Shown here one piece after another: positions 8,516 to 17,173 of a DNA stretch of 52,541 bases. The notes beneath the pieces were generated by a model. The model searched no databases and was not told the origin of the DNA. It worked only from the letters and a program-made list of their open reading frames with translations. The DNA comes from Lentisphaeria bacterium (GTDB lineage Bacteria > Verrucomicrobiota > Lentisphaeria > Oligosphaerales > Oligosphaeraceae): positions 1 to 52,541 of the forward strand of contig JAEEYQ010000052.1 of the NCBI GenBank assembly GCA_016288215.1, given 5' to 3'. How positions within the stretch are numbered: position 1 is the first letter of the stretch; every line of letters begins with the position of its first letter. The translations under genes and the position numbers were made by a program.

Positions 8516-8518
8516 CTC

Positions 8519-9979
8519 CTAGTCCGCGCCAAGCTTCAGATAGCGCAGAGCGAAGACGCCGGCGACAGCCCTGCCGCCATCGCCGAAGGCGGCGTATTTG
8601 GGTTTGAGGGTGCCCATGCGATTCAGCGTGGGGCAGAAGGCGATATAGTCGTTGAAGCGCAGCAGGCCGCAGGCCTCGTCGGAGTCCACCAAAATGGTCA
8701 CGCGGTAGAATTTCTCCGGCTCGATGCGGTAGTCCCCCGGCTGGGGGAAGTTGCCGATGATGCCCTTCGGGCCGAAGGCGATGCTGATTTGGCCGAACTT
8801 GTCCTGCAACGGCAGAATCAGGTCCACGGAGAAATCCGTGTTGGCGGTGGGCTCAAATGGCGGCAGCAGAGCGACTTCCGCATCGAAGCGCAGGATGCCG
8901 TGCATGCCGTCCAGAGCCGACTCGTCTTTGTAGTAGAGCATGGCCCAGCCGTCGCCGTTCATGTTGTTGTCCACCCGCAACGCCATTTTACCATCGATGG
9001 GAACTATCTTCATGGCGCCTTCCGGATACTTGTCGCCTCCGTTCTCCCATTTATCGGCAGACGGAAGTCCTTCTATTGCAGGATTATAGGTGATCTTCCA
9101 GTTATTGAAGGAGTCGATTTCGTTCAGCGCCTTGATCAGTTTGGCTGCGCGGGGGTCGCTGGCGATAGTCTCCATCTTGATCTTCTTGATGGCCGCCTCT
9201 ACGGCCGGGGGCGTGGGACCACCGGCTATGGCGGTGGAGCACTTGCCGGCGGGCTCGTAAAGGCCGAGCGTGCGCAGGATTTCGTTGGCGATCTCCAGAT
9301 GGCCGCGGGCACTGGGGTGGAGGGGGTCGTCCACCCAGAAGTCCATGACGGCGGGATCGGCGGTGTAGAGTTTCCACCGTTTGTAGTTGTCCACCAGAAT
9401 GATGTCCTGTTCGGCGGCGATTTCGCGCAGAGCGTCGTTGAATTCGTCGAACTTGTGATAGCGCACCATGATGCGGCGGATGTAGTCGGAGGTGGGGTTC
9501 TCGATGAACTTGATGGTGTTGTAGGTCTGCAGGATGGGAATGATGCCCTCGGAGCGCAGCCGCTGGACGAATTTCGTGATGTTGCTCTTCACGTCGGGAA
9601 TTGGCCGCGTGACGATGTCATTGCAGCCCATGAGGATGATGACGGCCTGGGGCTTGTACCGCGCCACGCGGCGCTCGTAGTGGTGCTCGTTGAGCATGGA
9701 GCCCGTGTTGTCGCCGTTGTTGCCGCTGTTGATGACAGTATCCATCACCTTGTTCCGCTCGAAGCGGACACGCTCCTCGAAGACTTCGGGGAAGCTGCGC
9801 CAGCCATAGGTGTGGAGGGCGCCGTGGGTGATGGAGTCGCCGAAGAAGACCCATGTCCATTCGCCGTGGTCTCCCCACTGCATGTGCTCCTTAATCGCCG
9901 CCAGATCCTTCTCCGCCAGCGGGCCGGCGAGCGCGGCGAGACTCAACGTCGCCAACATCGTGCAAATGAATTGCTTCAT
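8519..9979 (-). CDS. Secreted SGNH/GDSL-type hydrolase
   Basis: A 486-residue protein with a signal peptide (MKQFICTMLATLSLAALAGP). The N-terminal half is an SGNH hydrolase fold, usually an esterase removing acetyl or other ester groups from glycans. Block I is GDSIT with nucleophile Ser49, block II is INSGNNGDN near residues 83-91, block III is GCND at 118-121, and block V is DDPLHP with Asp218 and His221. Residues from about 290 form a second, unidentified beta-rich domain, possibly carbohydrate-binding. An AAAGGAG ribosome binding site precedes the ATG. It is the last gene of the minus-strand locus with three propeller paralogs, suggesting de-esterification of the same substrate. Confidence 0.88.
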   Translation of the reverse strand: MKQFICTMLATLSLAALAGPLAEKDLAAIKEHMQWGDHGEWTWVFFGDSITHGALHTYGWRSFPEVFEERVRFERNKVMDTVINSGNNGDNTGSMLNEHHYERRVARYKPQAVIILMGCNDIVTRPIPDVKSNITKFVQRLRSEGIIPILQTYNTIKFIENPTSDYIRRIMVRYHKFDEFNDALREIAAEQDIILVDNYKRWKLYTADPAVMDFWVDDPLHPSARGHLEIANEILRTLGLYEPAGKCSTAIAGGPTPPAVEAAIKKIKMETIASDPRAAKLIKALNEIDSFNNWKITYNPAIEGLPSADKWENGGDKYPEGAMKIVPIDGKMALRVDNNMNGDGWAMLYYKDESALDGMHGILRFDAEVALLPPFEPTANTDFSVDLILPLQDKFGQISIAFGPKGIIGNFPQPGDYRIEPEKFYRVTILVDSDEACGLLRFNDYIAFCPTLNRMGTLKPKYAAFGDGGRAVAGVFALRYLKLGAD

Positions 9980-10042
9980 GATTCTTTCTCCTTTGAGACT
10001 ATGGGGTACTGCAGAATGCAGGGTGTCATGACAACATGCCCA

Positions 10043-11584
10043 TTATTTGAAGTGCATGGAATAGATGTCCGTGTCCCACATCTTGAACTCGATGGTGACG
10101 GGTTTGCCGGAGAGGGTGGCGACGGCCTCCGGGTCATCGAAGACGACTTTGCGTTCGATGGCGTCGCCGAAGGTCTCGCAGGAAGGATAGCGCTTGCCGT
10201 TTTCGTCGATGAGCGTCACATACAGCCAGCCCATGGCGGAGGTGGCGAAGTTGATGAACAGCTCCTTGCCGTCATAGGTAAGTGGCTTGGTGACAACGAG
10301 TTTCTCTTCGCCGCCGGCGTGGAGGGAGACGAATCCGTCCATGCGGATGGCGTAGCGCAGCAGCAGGGACGGCACCTGCATCCAATGGTAGCAGGGGGCG
10401 TAGAGGGACAGCTCGTCGGGGGAACCGGGCATCATGCCTGGCGTGACGGCGAAGCCGAGGGCCGGATAGCAGTCGCCGTAGAGCCAATTGTCGCCGTTTT
10501 CGGGGCCGGGGCGCATGAAGGCCTCCATGTAGCGTGTGAATTCCTTGCCGTTGCGGGAGACGATGAAGACGCAGTCCGTGATGGCCATGCCGAAGCGGGG
10601 CTCCATCTCCATGCGTTTCCTGCGCTTCTCCAGGCCGGTCAGCTGCTCGAAGCTGCCGTTCCACTCGACGCGTTCCACGTAGCGGGACGGGAAGCCGAGA
10701 AGCATCTGCGGCGCACGGAAATAGGGGTTGATCACGTTGGTGTAGAGCGCGATGTCCTCCTTGTCCGGACCGAATTTGAGCAGGACGGGGTCGGTCCAGG
10801 TCTTGAAGTCGGTGGACTCGACGTAATTGATGTCGCGGATGGCGCCGTTGAAGGCGGTGGGGCGGCCCTTCGGGTCGAAGTGGTTGCCGCGAATGTAGCC
10901 GCGGTACTTGCCGGCGACGCTGTCCCAGAAGACGATGTTGACGGTGTCGAAGACGCCGCGGGTGGCGATTGTGTTCCCCAAGGTGAAATGGAGGCCGTCG
11001 GGGCTGTTGAAGGACCAGAGGGCATGGTGGAACAGCGCGATGCCCTTGTAGCGCTCCTCTTTGGGGCAGGCGGGGTTTTCATCGCGGAAGACCATGAAGT
11101 TGTCGATGAACTCGAAGTCAAGAAGCTCCTTGGTGACGACGATGTTGTTGTCTTTGCTGCCGTTGAAGGTGCAAAGGCCCAGGTTGGGCTTGGTCCAGGT
11201 CAGGCCGTCTGCGCTTTCCGCATAGCAGACGACGATGGGATACTGCGGCTTGGCGTTGGGCTCGCGGCTGGGGGCCTGCCATCCGAGGTAGTACATGCGG
11301 TAGACGCCGTTGGGGTGGCTGCCGTCCATGCCTGGCCAGCTGTCGTCAAAGAAGAAGTTATGGTAGTCGCAGCCGGAGCCTTCCCATGGCGCGTCATGGG
11401 TCATGACGGGACCGCGCAGCTCCGGCTGGTGGACGCGGAACTCCGCCGTCGTCTTCGCCGTGTCCAGCAGATAGTCGTCAAAGAAGCATTCGCGGTTCTG
11501 GCCAATTGGAATAGCCTCTTGCGCGGAAACGGCGAGGGCCATCGCGAAAACGGTCGCAAACCCACAGAGTCTGTTCAACATCAT
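10043..11584 (-). CDS. Secreted GH32/43-like beta-propeller protein, paralog A
   Basis: About 513 residues with an N-terminal signal peptide ending near VSAQ. The protein resembles five-bladed propeller proteins related to GH32/GH43 enzymes that are common in Planctomycetes and Lentisphaerae. Key segments are IPIGQNRECFFDDYLLD, HDAPWEGSGCDYHN, YAESADGLTWTKPNLGL and NPYFRAPQMLLGFPSRYVER. Catalytic residues cannot be assigned with confidence. The start is taken as the ATG at 11584, four codons inside the longest frame, because AAAGG lies about 6 bases upstream. It is clearly related to the two following minus-strand paralogs (11854-13410 and 13570-15123) but more divergent. Probably an extracellular or periplasmic glycosidase; substrate unknown. 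Confidence 0.75.
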   Translation of the reverse strand: MMLNRLCGFATVFAMALAVSAQEAIPIGQNRECFFDDYLLDTAKTTAEFRVHQPELRGPVMTHDAPWEGSGCDYHNFFFDDSWPGMDGSHPNGVYRMYYLGWQAPSREPNAKPQYPIVVCYAESADGLTWTKPNLGLCTFNGSKDNNIVVTKELLDFEFIDNFMVFRDENPACPKEERYKGIALFHHALWSFNSPDGLHFTLGNTIATRGVFDTVNIVFWDSVAGKYRGYIRGNHFDPKGRPTAFNGAIRDINYVESTDFKTWTDPVLLKFGPDKEDIALYTNVINPYFRAPQMLLGFPSRYVERVEWNGSFEQLTGLEKRRKRMEMEPRFGMAITDCVFIVSRNGKEFTRYMEAFMRPGPENGDNWLYGDCYPALGFAVTPGMMPGSPDELSLYAPCYHWMQVPSLLLRYAIRMDGFVSLHAGGEEKLVVTKPLTYDGKELFINFATSAMGWLYVTLIDENGKRYPSCETFGDAIERKVVFDDPEAVATLSGKPVTIEFKMWDTDIYSMHFK

Positions 11585-11608
11585 TCGACCTTTCATTAAA
11601 TGTAACTA

Positions 11609-11753
11609 TTCAGAACCTGTCCTCAAAGCAGGTTTCGTGGTTGTGATTCAGCCCCGTTGGGGCTGTGGAATCAGTCGTGGCCGTCTTGCCCCGGGGTTTC
11701 GCTTCGCTCAACCCCGGGTTACCTCTATTGAGCCGCTGACGCGGCTCTTTTTT
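11609..11753. repeat. TTCAGAACC-type element (one end) plus hairpin pair
   Basis: Begins TTCAGAACC at 11609 and continues with TTTCGTGG and GCCCCGTTGGGGC to about 11680, matching copies at 7880, 32815, 38927 and 39523. It is followed by a CCCCGGGG...CCCCGGG hairpin and by GAGCCGC (11730-11736)/GCGGCTC (11741-11747) with six Ts. The T-run would serve plus-strand transcription, but both neighbours are on the minus strand, so this is better read as a repeat than as a terminator. Confidence 0.55.
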
Positions 11754-11821
11754 GGGGCACGATGACATGTGAACCTGTTAAGGTACGGATTTTACAAGGC
11801 CCTGAAGGGTCCTGATTTACA

Positions 11822-11850
11822 TAACTACTAACAGGCTAACTGCTAACTGC
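11822..11850. repeat. Short heptamer array (TAACTGC type)
   Basis: TAACTAC, an 8-base TAACAGGC, then TAACTGC twice. It lies directly before the stop codon of the minus-strand gene at 11854, as does the array at 8481-8515. Confidence 0.45.
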
Positions 11851-11853
11851 AAA

Positions 11854-13410
11854 TTATCTGAACTGCATGGAGTAGACGTCCGCGTCCCGCATACGGAACT
11901 CGATGGTGACGGGCTTGCCGGAATTGGCCTTGACGGCCTCCGGATCATCGAAGATGACCTTGCGGTCCAAGGTGTTGCCGAAGGTTTCGCAGGAGGCGAA
12001 GCGCTTGCCGGCGGCGTCGATGAGGGTCACGTAGAGATAGCCCATGGCGGAGGTCTCGAAGTTGATGAACATGTCGGAGCCCTCGTAGCTGATCACCTTC
12101 GTGGTGGCGACCAGCTCCTTGCCATCGGCATGGAGGGAGGCGAATCCGTCCATGCGGATGGAGTAGCGGTCGAGGACGGCGGGCAGCTGGCTGTGCCAAT
12201 GGTTGCGGTTGGCATACATGGACAGCTCGTCGGGGCCGCCGGGGACGACGTTGGGCGTGACGGTGAAGCCGACGGCGGGATAGCAGTCGCCGTAGAGCCA
12301 GTTGATTCCGTTCTCGACTTCGGGCCGCATGAAGGCCTCCCAGAAGCGGTGGTAGTCCTGGCCGTTGCGGGAGACGATGAAGACGCAGTCCGTGATGGTG
12401 AGGCCGAAGCGCTTCTCCATCAGCATGCGGGCGCGGCGGAAGTCCTTGCCGCCCAGCTCCTCGAAGCTGCCGTTCCAGTCGAAGCGCTCAATGTAGCGGG
12501 TCGGGAAGCCGATGTAGATCTGCGGCGCGCGGAAATAGGGGTTGATCACGTTGGTGTAGAGCGGGATGTCCTCGCCGTCGTCAAAGGTCAGCAGTTTAGG
12601 GTCGGTCCAGGTCTTGAAGTCCTTGGACTCGATGTAGGCGATGTCACGGACGGGGCTCTTGATGCGCGGGTTGTTTGTCTGATGGAAGCCGCGGATGTAG
12701 CCGCGGTAGAGGTTGACGCGGGCGTCCCAGAAGATGATGTTGACGGAGTCGAAGGCGCCTTTGGTGGTGATGACATCCCCTTCGGTGAAGTGGATGCTGT
12801 CCGCGCTGTAGTAGAGGCGCAGGGAGATGACTCTCTTGCCTTCCGCGTCATTGAAATGGCAGGATGAAATTCCCTTGTAGCGGGCCTCGGGGGAGCATTC
12901 GGGGTTCAAGTCCTTGAATACGTAGAAGTTATCGATGCCGCCAGTGTGGTTGTAGCCTGAGGACAGCACGATGTTGTTCTCCTTGCTGCCGTTGAAATCG
13001 ACAAGACCCAGATTGGGCTTGACCCAGTGGATGCCGTCCGCGCTTTCCGCGTAGCAGGCGACGATGGGATGATACGGCTTGGCGTTGGGCTCCTTGCTGG
13101 GGGACTGCCAGCCAAGGTAGTACAGGCGGTAGGTGCCCTTCTCGTTCTGGCCGTCGATGCCCTTGTAGTCGGCGTCGAAGAAGAGGTTGTGGTAGTCGCT
13201 TCCGGAGCCTTCCCACGGCGCGTCGTGGGTCAGCACCGGCTCCCGCAGCACGGGCTGGTGGATGCGCAGCTCCGCGGTGGAGAGTCCCTTGTCGATCAGA
13301 TAGTAGTCGAAGAAGCACTCGCGGTCATGGCCGATTGGAATCACGTTCTGTGCGCTGACGGCAAGTCCCATCATCAGGATGCCGCCGATTGTCAACAACG
13401 TCTGTTTCAT
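11854..13410 (-). CDS. Secreted GH32/43-like beta-propeller protein, paralog B
   Basis: A 518-residue protein with signal peptide (MKQTLLTIGGILMMGLAVSA) and then NVIPIGHDRECFFDYYLID. The same landmarks as paralog A are present: HDAPWEGSGSDYHN, YAESADGIHWVKPNLGL, NPYFRAPQIYIGFPTRYIER and NWLYGDCYPAVGF. ATG 13410 is chosen because AGGAAAC lies just upstream and it begins a clean signal peptide; an upstream in-frame start at 13530 would bury it. Most residues are identical to paralog C, far more than to A, so B and C look like a recent tandem duplication. No nonsense mutation is seen. Likely exported carbohydrate-active protein; activity unproven. Confidence 0.78.
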   Translation of the reverse strand: MKQTLLTIGGILMMGLAVSAQNVIPIGHDRECFFDYYLIDKGLSTAELRIHQPVLREPVLTHDAPWEGSGSDYHNLFFDADYKGIDGQNEKGTYRLYYLGWQSPSKEPNAKPYHPIVACYAESADGIHWVKPNLGLVDFNGSKENNIVLSSGYNHTGGIDNFYVFKDLNPECSPEARYKGISSCHFNDAEGKRVISLRLYYSADSIHFTEGDVITTKGAFDSVNIIFWDARVNLYRGYIRGFHQTNNPRIKSPVRDIAYIESKDFKTWTDPKLLTFDDGEDIPLYTNVINPYFRAPQIYIGFPTRYIERFDWNGSFEELGGKDFRRARMLMEKRFGLTITDCVFIVSRNGQDYHRFWEAFMRPEVENGINWLYGDCYPAVGFTVTPNVVPGGPDELSMYANRNHWHSQLPAVLDRYSIRMDGFASLHADGKELVATTKVISYEGSDMFINFETSAMGYLYVTLIDAAGKRFASCETFGNTLDRKVIFDDPEAVKANSGKPVTIEFRMRDADVYSMQFR

Positions 13411-13498
13411 GGTTTCCTCGTGGTTTTGTATGGTATAGATGGAATGAATGCCTGCCCGCCGGCCCAAAACGGGCGCTGGCAGGATATGTCCTATGGTT

Positions 13499-13526
13499 AA
13501 GTTAATAGTCTTCCGCCCCATGTCAA
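13499..13526 (-). promoter_or_regulatory. Possible sigma70-type promoter for paralog B
   Basis: On the minus strand TTGACA (13526 to 13521), a 16-base spacer and TAACTT (13504 to 13499) lie about 90 bases before the paralog B start. The -10 match is poor. A GC-rich nested hairpin (CTGCC...GGCAG with GCCC/GGGC) follows in the leader at about 13459-13484. Confidence 0.3.
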
Positions 13527-13569
13527 GCACAGTGCGCCTTTATTCTGCCTCCTGCAGGGCAATTCCAAA

Positions 13570-15123
13570 TTATCTGAATTGCATGGAGTAGACGTCCGCA
13601 TCGCGCATGCGGAATTCGACGGTCACTGGCTTGCCGGAATTGACCTTCACGGCCTCCGGATCGTCGAAGACCACCTTGCGGTCCAGCGTATTGCCGAACG
13701 TCTCGCAGGATGCGAAGCGCTTGCCGGCTGCGTCGATGAGCGTCACATAGAGATAGCCCATGGCGGAGGTCTCGAAGTTGATGAACATGTCGGAGCCCTC
13801 GTAGGTGATCACCTTCGTGGCCGCGATGACTTCCTTCTCCTCCGCGTGGAGGGAGGCGAAGCCGTCCATGCGGATGGTGTAGCGGTTCAGCACGGCGGGC
13901 AGCTGTGACCAGTGGTTGGCGTTGGCGTACATGGACAGTTCGTCCGGCGCGCCAGGCACGGTGTTGGGCGTCACCACGAAGCCGAGGGTGGGATAGCAGT
14001 CGCCGTAGAGCCAGTTGAGACCGTTCTCCATTTCCGGCCGCATGAAGGCGTTCCAGAAGCGGTGGAAGTCCTTGCCGTTGTGGGAGACGATGAAAATGCA
14101 GTCCGTGATGGCCAGTCCGTAGCGCTGATCCAGCTTCATGCGGTTCTGACGGAACTCCTTGCCGCCCAGTTCCTCGAAGCTGCCGTTCCAGTCACAGCGC
14201 TCGATGTAGCGCGTGGGGAAGCCAATATACATTTGCGGGGCACGGAAATAGGGGGAGATGTTGTTCGTGTAGAGCGGGATGTCCTCCCCGTCGTCGAAGG
14301 TGAGCAGCTTTGGATCCGTCCACGTCTTGAAGTCCTTCGATTCGATGTAGGCGATGTCCCGCACGGGGTTTTTGATGCGGGGGTTGTTCGTGGAATGTAA
14401 TCCGCGGATGTAGCCACGGTAGACTTTCGCGCGGGAGTCCCAGAAAATGACGTTCAGGGAGTCGAATGCGCCTCTGGTGGTGATGACGTCCCCTTCGGTG
14501 AAGTGGATGCCGTCCGCGCTGTAGTAGAGGCGGAGGGATTTGACTCTTTTGCCTTCCGCATCGTTGAGATGGCAGGAGGAATTGCCCTTGTAGCGCATTT
14601 CCGGGGGGCATTCTGGATTGTCGTCGCGGAAGACCATGAAATTGTCAATGTCGCCGGTGTGGTTGAAGCCTGCGGACAGGACGATGTTGTTCTCCTTGCT
14701 GCCTTTGAAATCGACAATGCCCAGATTGGGCTTCACCCAGTGGATGCCGTCCGCGCTTTCCGCGTAGCATGCGACGATGGGATACTGCGGCTTGGCATTC
14801 GGCTCCGCGCTGGGGGACTGCCAGCCCTTATAGTACAGGCGGTAGGTGCCCTTCTCGTTCTTGCCGTCGATGCCCTTGTAGCTGTCGTCGAAGAAAAGGT
14901 TGTGGTAGCAGCATCCGGAACCTTCCCATGGCGCGTCATGGACAATCACCGCCTCCCGCCGCACGGGCTGGTGGATGCGCAGCTCCGCGGTGGAGAGTCC
15001 CTTGTCGATCAGATAGTAGTCAAAGAAGCACTCGCGGTCATGGCCGATTGGAATCACGTTCTGGGCGCCGAGGGTCATGCCAGCCAGCAGAATGCCGCCG
15101 ACAGCTATAAGAGATTTATTCAT
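13570..15123 (-). CDS. Secreted GH32/43-like beta-propeller protein, paralog C
   Basis: A 517-residue protein with signal peptide (MNKSLIAVGGILLAGMTLGA) followed by NVIPIGHDRECFFDYYLIDK. It aligns end to end with paralog B without visible gaps of note, ending in the same DADVYSMQFR. Differences are concentrated in surface-type positions, for example HNGKDFHRFWNAFMRPEMENG against RNGQDYHRFWEAFMRPEVENG. Family assignment to GH32/43-like propellers is by overall pattern, including repeated W-containing strands and SADGIHW blade motifs. It is the first enzyme gene after the pseudopilin at 15254-16012. The substrate is unknown. Confidence 0.78.
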   Translation of the reverse strand: MNKSLIAVGGILLAGMTLGAQNVIPIGHDRECFFDYYLIDKGLSTAELRIHQPVRREAVIVHDAPWEGSGCCYHNLFFDDSYKGIDGKNEKGTYRLYYKGWQSPSAEPNAKPQYPIVACYAESADGIHWVKPNLGIVDFKGSKENNIVLSAGFNHTGDIDNFMVFRDDNPECPPEMRYKGNSSCHLNDAEGKRVKSLRLYYSADGIHFTEGDVITTRGAFDSLNVIFWDSRAKVYRGYIRGLHSTNNPRIKNPVRDIAYIESKDFKTWTDPKLLTFDDGEDIPLYTNNISPYFRAPQMYIGFPTRYIERCDWNGSFEELGGKEFRQNRMKLDQRYGLAITDCIFIVSHNGKDFHRFWNAFMRPEMENGLNWLYGDCYPTLGFVVTPNTVPGAPDELSMYANANHWSQLPAVLNRYTIRMDGFASLHAEEKEVIAATKVITYEGSDMFINFETSAMGYLYVTLIDAAGKRFASCETFGNTLDRKVVFDDPEAVKVNSGKPVTVEFRMRDADVYSMQFR

Positions 15124-15253
15124 AACTTGTTCCCCATCAATATGTTATATAAAAACATAAGCCTCCGGGTTCTCCGAGAGGCTCAACGGCACACCGCCCC
15201 TTTGGGGAGGGCGGCGTGTCACAAGAATTTCACAACTCATTAAACGACAGGAA

Positions 15254-16012
15254 TTAATAGTGGACGATGGTCTTGCCGTCCTGCGCGAAGAAATAGACGC
15301 CTGTGGAGGTGACGGAGGTGCCGCCCTCGTTGATCATCTCGCACTTGCGGCAGTTGTTCAGGAAGTCGCCGCCGGAGATGGAGGCGGCATGGCCGTCGAA
15401 GAAGGCCTGGTTGCAGCGGTCGTTGTGGACCATGTGGAACTGGTAGCTGGGCCCCGTGGTCACGCAAACAGAGGCGGTTGGGGCTTCCGGATAGCCGGTG
15501 TACTTGATGAAGGAGTCGCCGAACATGACGAAGCTGGCGGGGTTCTTCATGTAGCTGGCGGCGAAGACGCAGACGCGGTTCGCCGTGGGGGTGGACTTCA
15601 GTTTGCGCACCTCAGTATTCACATGCAGCCAGTAAACGGCGCCGTAGGTGATGCACGGCGTATCGTGGATGTTCCTGTACGTGACGTCAACGGGGCAGTC
15701 CACGATTGGCGAGCTGGGCTCGATGTAGCCGTTCAGCATCAGGTGGTAGGCCCAGGACTGCTCAAAGAACGGGTCCCCGGAGTGGTCGCGGCCCTCGAAC
15801 TGCGTGGGATTCTCCGCCATGATGAGGCAGAGGTTGCTGAAGTCATCCATGTACAGCAGCATGGACTGCATGCTGCCGCGGACGTTGGACATGCAGTTGA
15901 CGGCCATGGCCTTCTGCTTCGCTTTGGCCAGAGCGGGCAGCAGCATGCCGGCCAAAATGGCGATGATGGCGATGACGACCAGCAACTCAATGAGTGTAAA
16001 AGCTTTCTTCAT
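15254..16012 (-). CDS. Type II pseudopilin, H-X9-DG family (first)
   Basis: A 252-residue prepilin-like protein. The N-terminus [20 protein letters not shown] is a class III leader with cleavage expected between Ala4 and Phe5 (Ala replaces the usual Gly at -1) and Glu at mature position 5. The hydrophobic helix continues to [11 protein letters not shown]. Near the C-terminus, His-X9-Asp-Gly fits exactly ([15 protein letters not shown]), the hallmark of a pseudopilin family expanded in Lentisphaerae and Planctomycetes. Several Cys residues suggest disulfides. An AAGGAAG ribosome binding site precedes the ATG. Neighbours are a second such pseudopilin and secreted enzymes, so a role in enzyme export or surface display is possible but unproven. 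Confidence 0.9.
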   Translation of the reverse strand: MKKAFTLIELLVVIAIIAILAGMLLPALAKAKQKAMAVNCMSNVRGSMQSMLLYMDDFSNLCLIMAENPTQFEGRDHSGDPFFEQSWAYHLMLNGYIEPSSPIVDCPVDVTYRNIHDTPCITYGAVYWLHVNTEVRKLKSTPTANRVCVFAASYMKNPASFVMFGDSFIKYTGYPEAPTASVCVTTGPSYQFHMVHNDRCNQAFFDGHAASISGGDFLNNCRKCEMINEGGTSVTSTGVYFFAQDGKTIVHY

Positions 16013-16202
16013 GACACAAGCTTCCTTCTTCTAAGGTTTGATAAGTCCTCTCCAAATGGCACTTTGGGAAATGAGAAGCTATTCCAACTCCAGGCAAAGG
16101 ACCGACAAATCTGCTTCGGACAATGCCAAACCGGCGATTCTTCTGCGCAAGGCAGAAAAACCGCCAGTCCGTGAACGGAATGTGAAAACTCCGGATGGAG
16201 CG

Positions 16203-16913
16203 TTAGTTCATCGTGACGCAGGTGTTGTCGTCAGCCAGGAAGTGATAGGGGCCGGCGGCGGTGAAGGGGATCTTCTTCATGCAGGCGAGGAAATCGTTGG
16301 GGCCGACGGAGCCGGCATGGCCGTCGAGGAAGGCGAAGTTGCAGCGGCCGCCATGGACCATCTTGTAATGGCCATGATAGCTGTCCTGGGTGACCAGGGC
16401 GTCGGTGTCGGTGCGGCCGCCTTCCTTGTAGTAATTGTCGCCCAGCAGCGTGAAGCTGGAGGGGTTGTTGATGAAGTTGGAGAGATAGAGCTCCGCGGTG
16501 GCGGTGTGTTTGTAGATGTTGGTGCTCAGCTCTTTATAGTAGATGGTTCCGTAGGTGGAGGTGGCGCTGGAGGCCATGCCCTGGAAGTCAATGGACATGG
16601 GGCAGTTGCAGATGGGGGAATCATATTCCATGTAGCCTTTGATCATGAAGGAGTAGGCCCATGCGGGATAGTAGGCAGCGGACAGCTGGGCGTCCGCCGG
16701 AGCCTGATTGTCCCAGAGACGCTCGGGGAAGGCTCCTCTGAAATCGTCCATGTACAGGATGGCGGTCTCAACGCAGCCTTTGAGGTTGGAGGTGCAGTTG
16801 ATGGCCTGCGCCTTCTGCTTGGCTTTGGCCAGAGCAGGCAGCAGCATGCCGGCCAGAATGGCGATGATGGCGATGACAACGAGCAGTTCGATGAGGGTGA
16901 ATGCTTTCTTCAT
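16203..16913 (-). CDS. Type II pseudopilin, H-X9-DG family (second)
   Basis: A 236-residue paralog of the preceding pseudopilin. The first 34 residues are almost identical to it, while the C-terminal globular part is strongly diverged. The H-X9-DG motif is intact (VHGGRCNFAFLDGHA). Cys residues at comparable places (NCTSNLKGC, CNCP, CMKK) suggest a shared fold. AGAGGAA lies before the ATG. It is the first gene of the minus-strand run that ends with the SGNH hydrolase. The 190-base gap to the next pseudopilin gene contains nothing recognisable. Confidence 0.9.
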   Translation of the reverse strand: MKKAFTLIELLVVIAIIAILAGMLLPALAKAKQKAQAINCTSNLKGCVETAILYMDDFRGAFPERLWDNQAPADAQLSAAYYPAWAYSFMIKGYMEYDSPICNCPMSIDFQGMASSATSTYGTIYYKELSTNIYKHTATAELYLSNFINNPSSFTLLGDNYYKEGGRTDTDALVTQDSYHGHYKMVHGGRCNFAFLDGHAGSVGPNDFLACMKKIPFTAAGPYHFLADDNTCVTMN

Positions 16914-17126
16914 TGTTCTAAGTTCCTCTTTATTAATATTTTGTGGCTATAAAAATACCCCCCCGAAATTTTTCGGCGAAACAGAGGACATTCCTTTTTC
17001 CACCACACGTATATAATTATACGAAACTTTTGAAAAAAAACAAGAGGTCAGCATGATATTTTTGCGTTTTTTGCGTTCTTTGTGACGATTGTGATTGTGG
17101 GAGGGGAGACGGAAGACGGGAAAGTG

Positions 17127-17160
17127 AATTAGAAATTAGGAATGAGGAATTAGGAATTTG
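17127..17160. repeat. Heptamer array (AATTAGG type)
   Basis: AATTAGA, AATTAGG, AATGAGG, AATTAGG and a partial unit, in strict 7-base register. It is followed 13 bases later by the large GTCTCYC array. Confidence 0.6.
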
Positions 17161-17173
17161 TCAAGTGAAAAGA

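Larger units (their letters stand above)
7868..8518. repeat. Repeat-rich spacer between GH172 gene and SGNH hydrolase gene
   Basis: A 651-base stretch with no credible gene, lying between two convergent genes. In order it contains a partial copy of the TTCAGAACC-type element (7880-7945), a hairpin cluster bounded by a 13-bp inverted repeat (7965-8166), a seven-unit heptamer array (8197-8245), four GC-rich hairpins (8260-8406), and two AT-rich heptamer arrays (8411-8450 and 8481-8515). Several short open frames cross it, but they are made of repeat sequence. Confidence 0.8.

Noticed and set aside
8789..11599. 936-codon plus-strand open frame across two minus-strand genes
   Set aside because: It is antisense to the SGNH hydrolase and propeller paralog A. 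Its sequence is low-complexity (rich in Val, Gly, Asp, His) and reflects GC-rich third positions of the real genes.
11730..11753. GAGCCGC hairpin with six Ts as an intrinsic terminator
   Set aside because: The T-run serves plus-strand transcription, but both flanking genes are on the minus strand; related hairpins recur as part of the intergenic repeat family.
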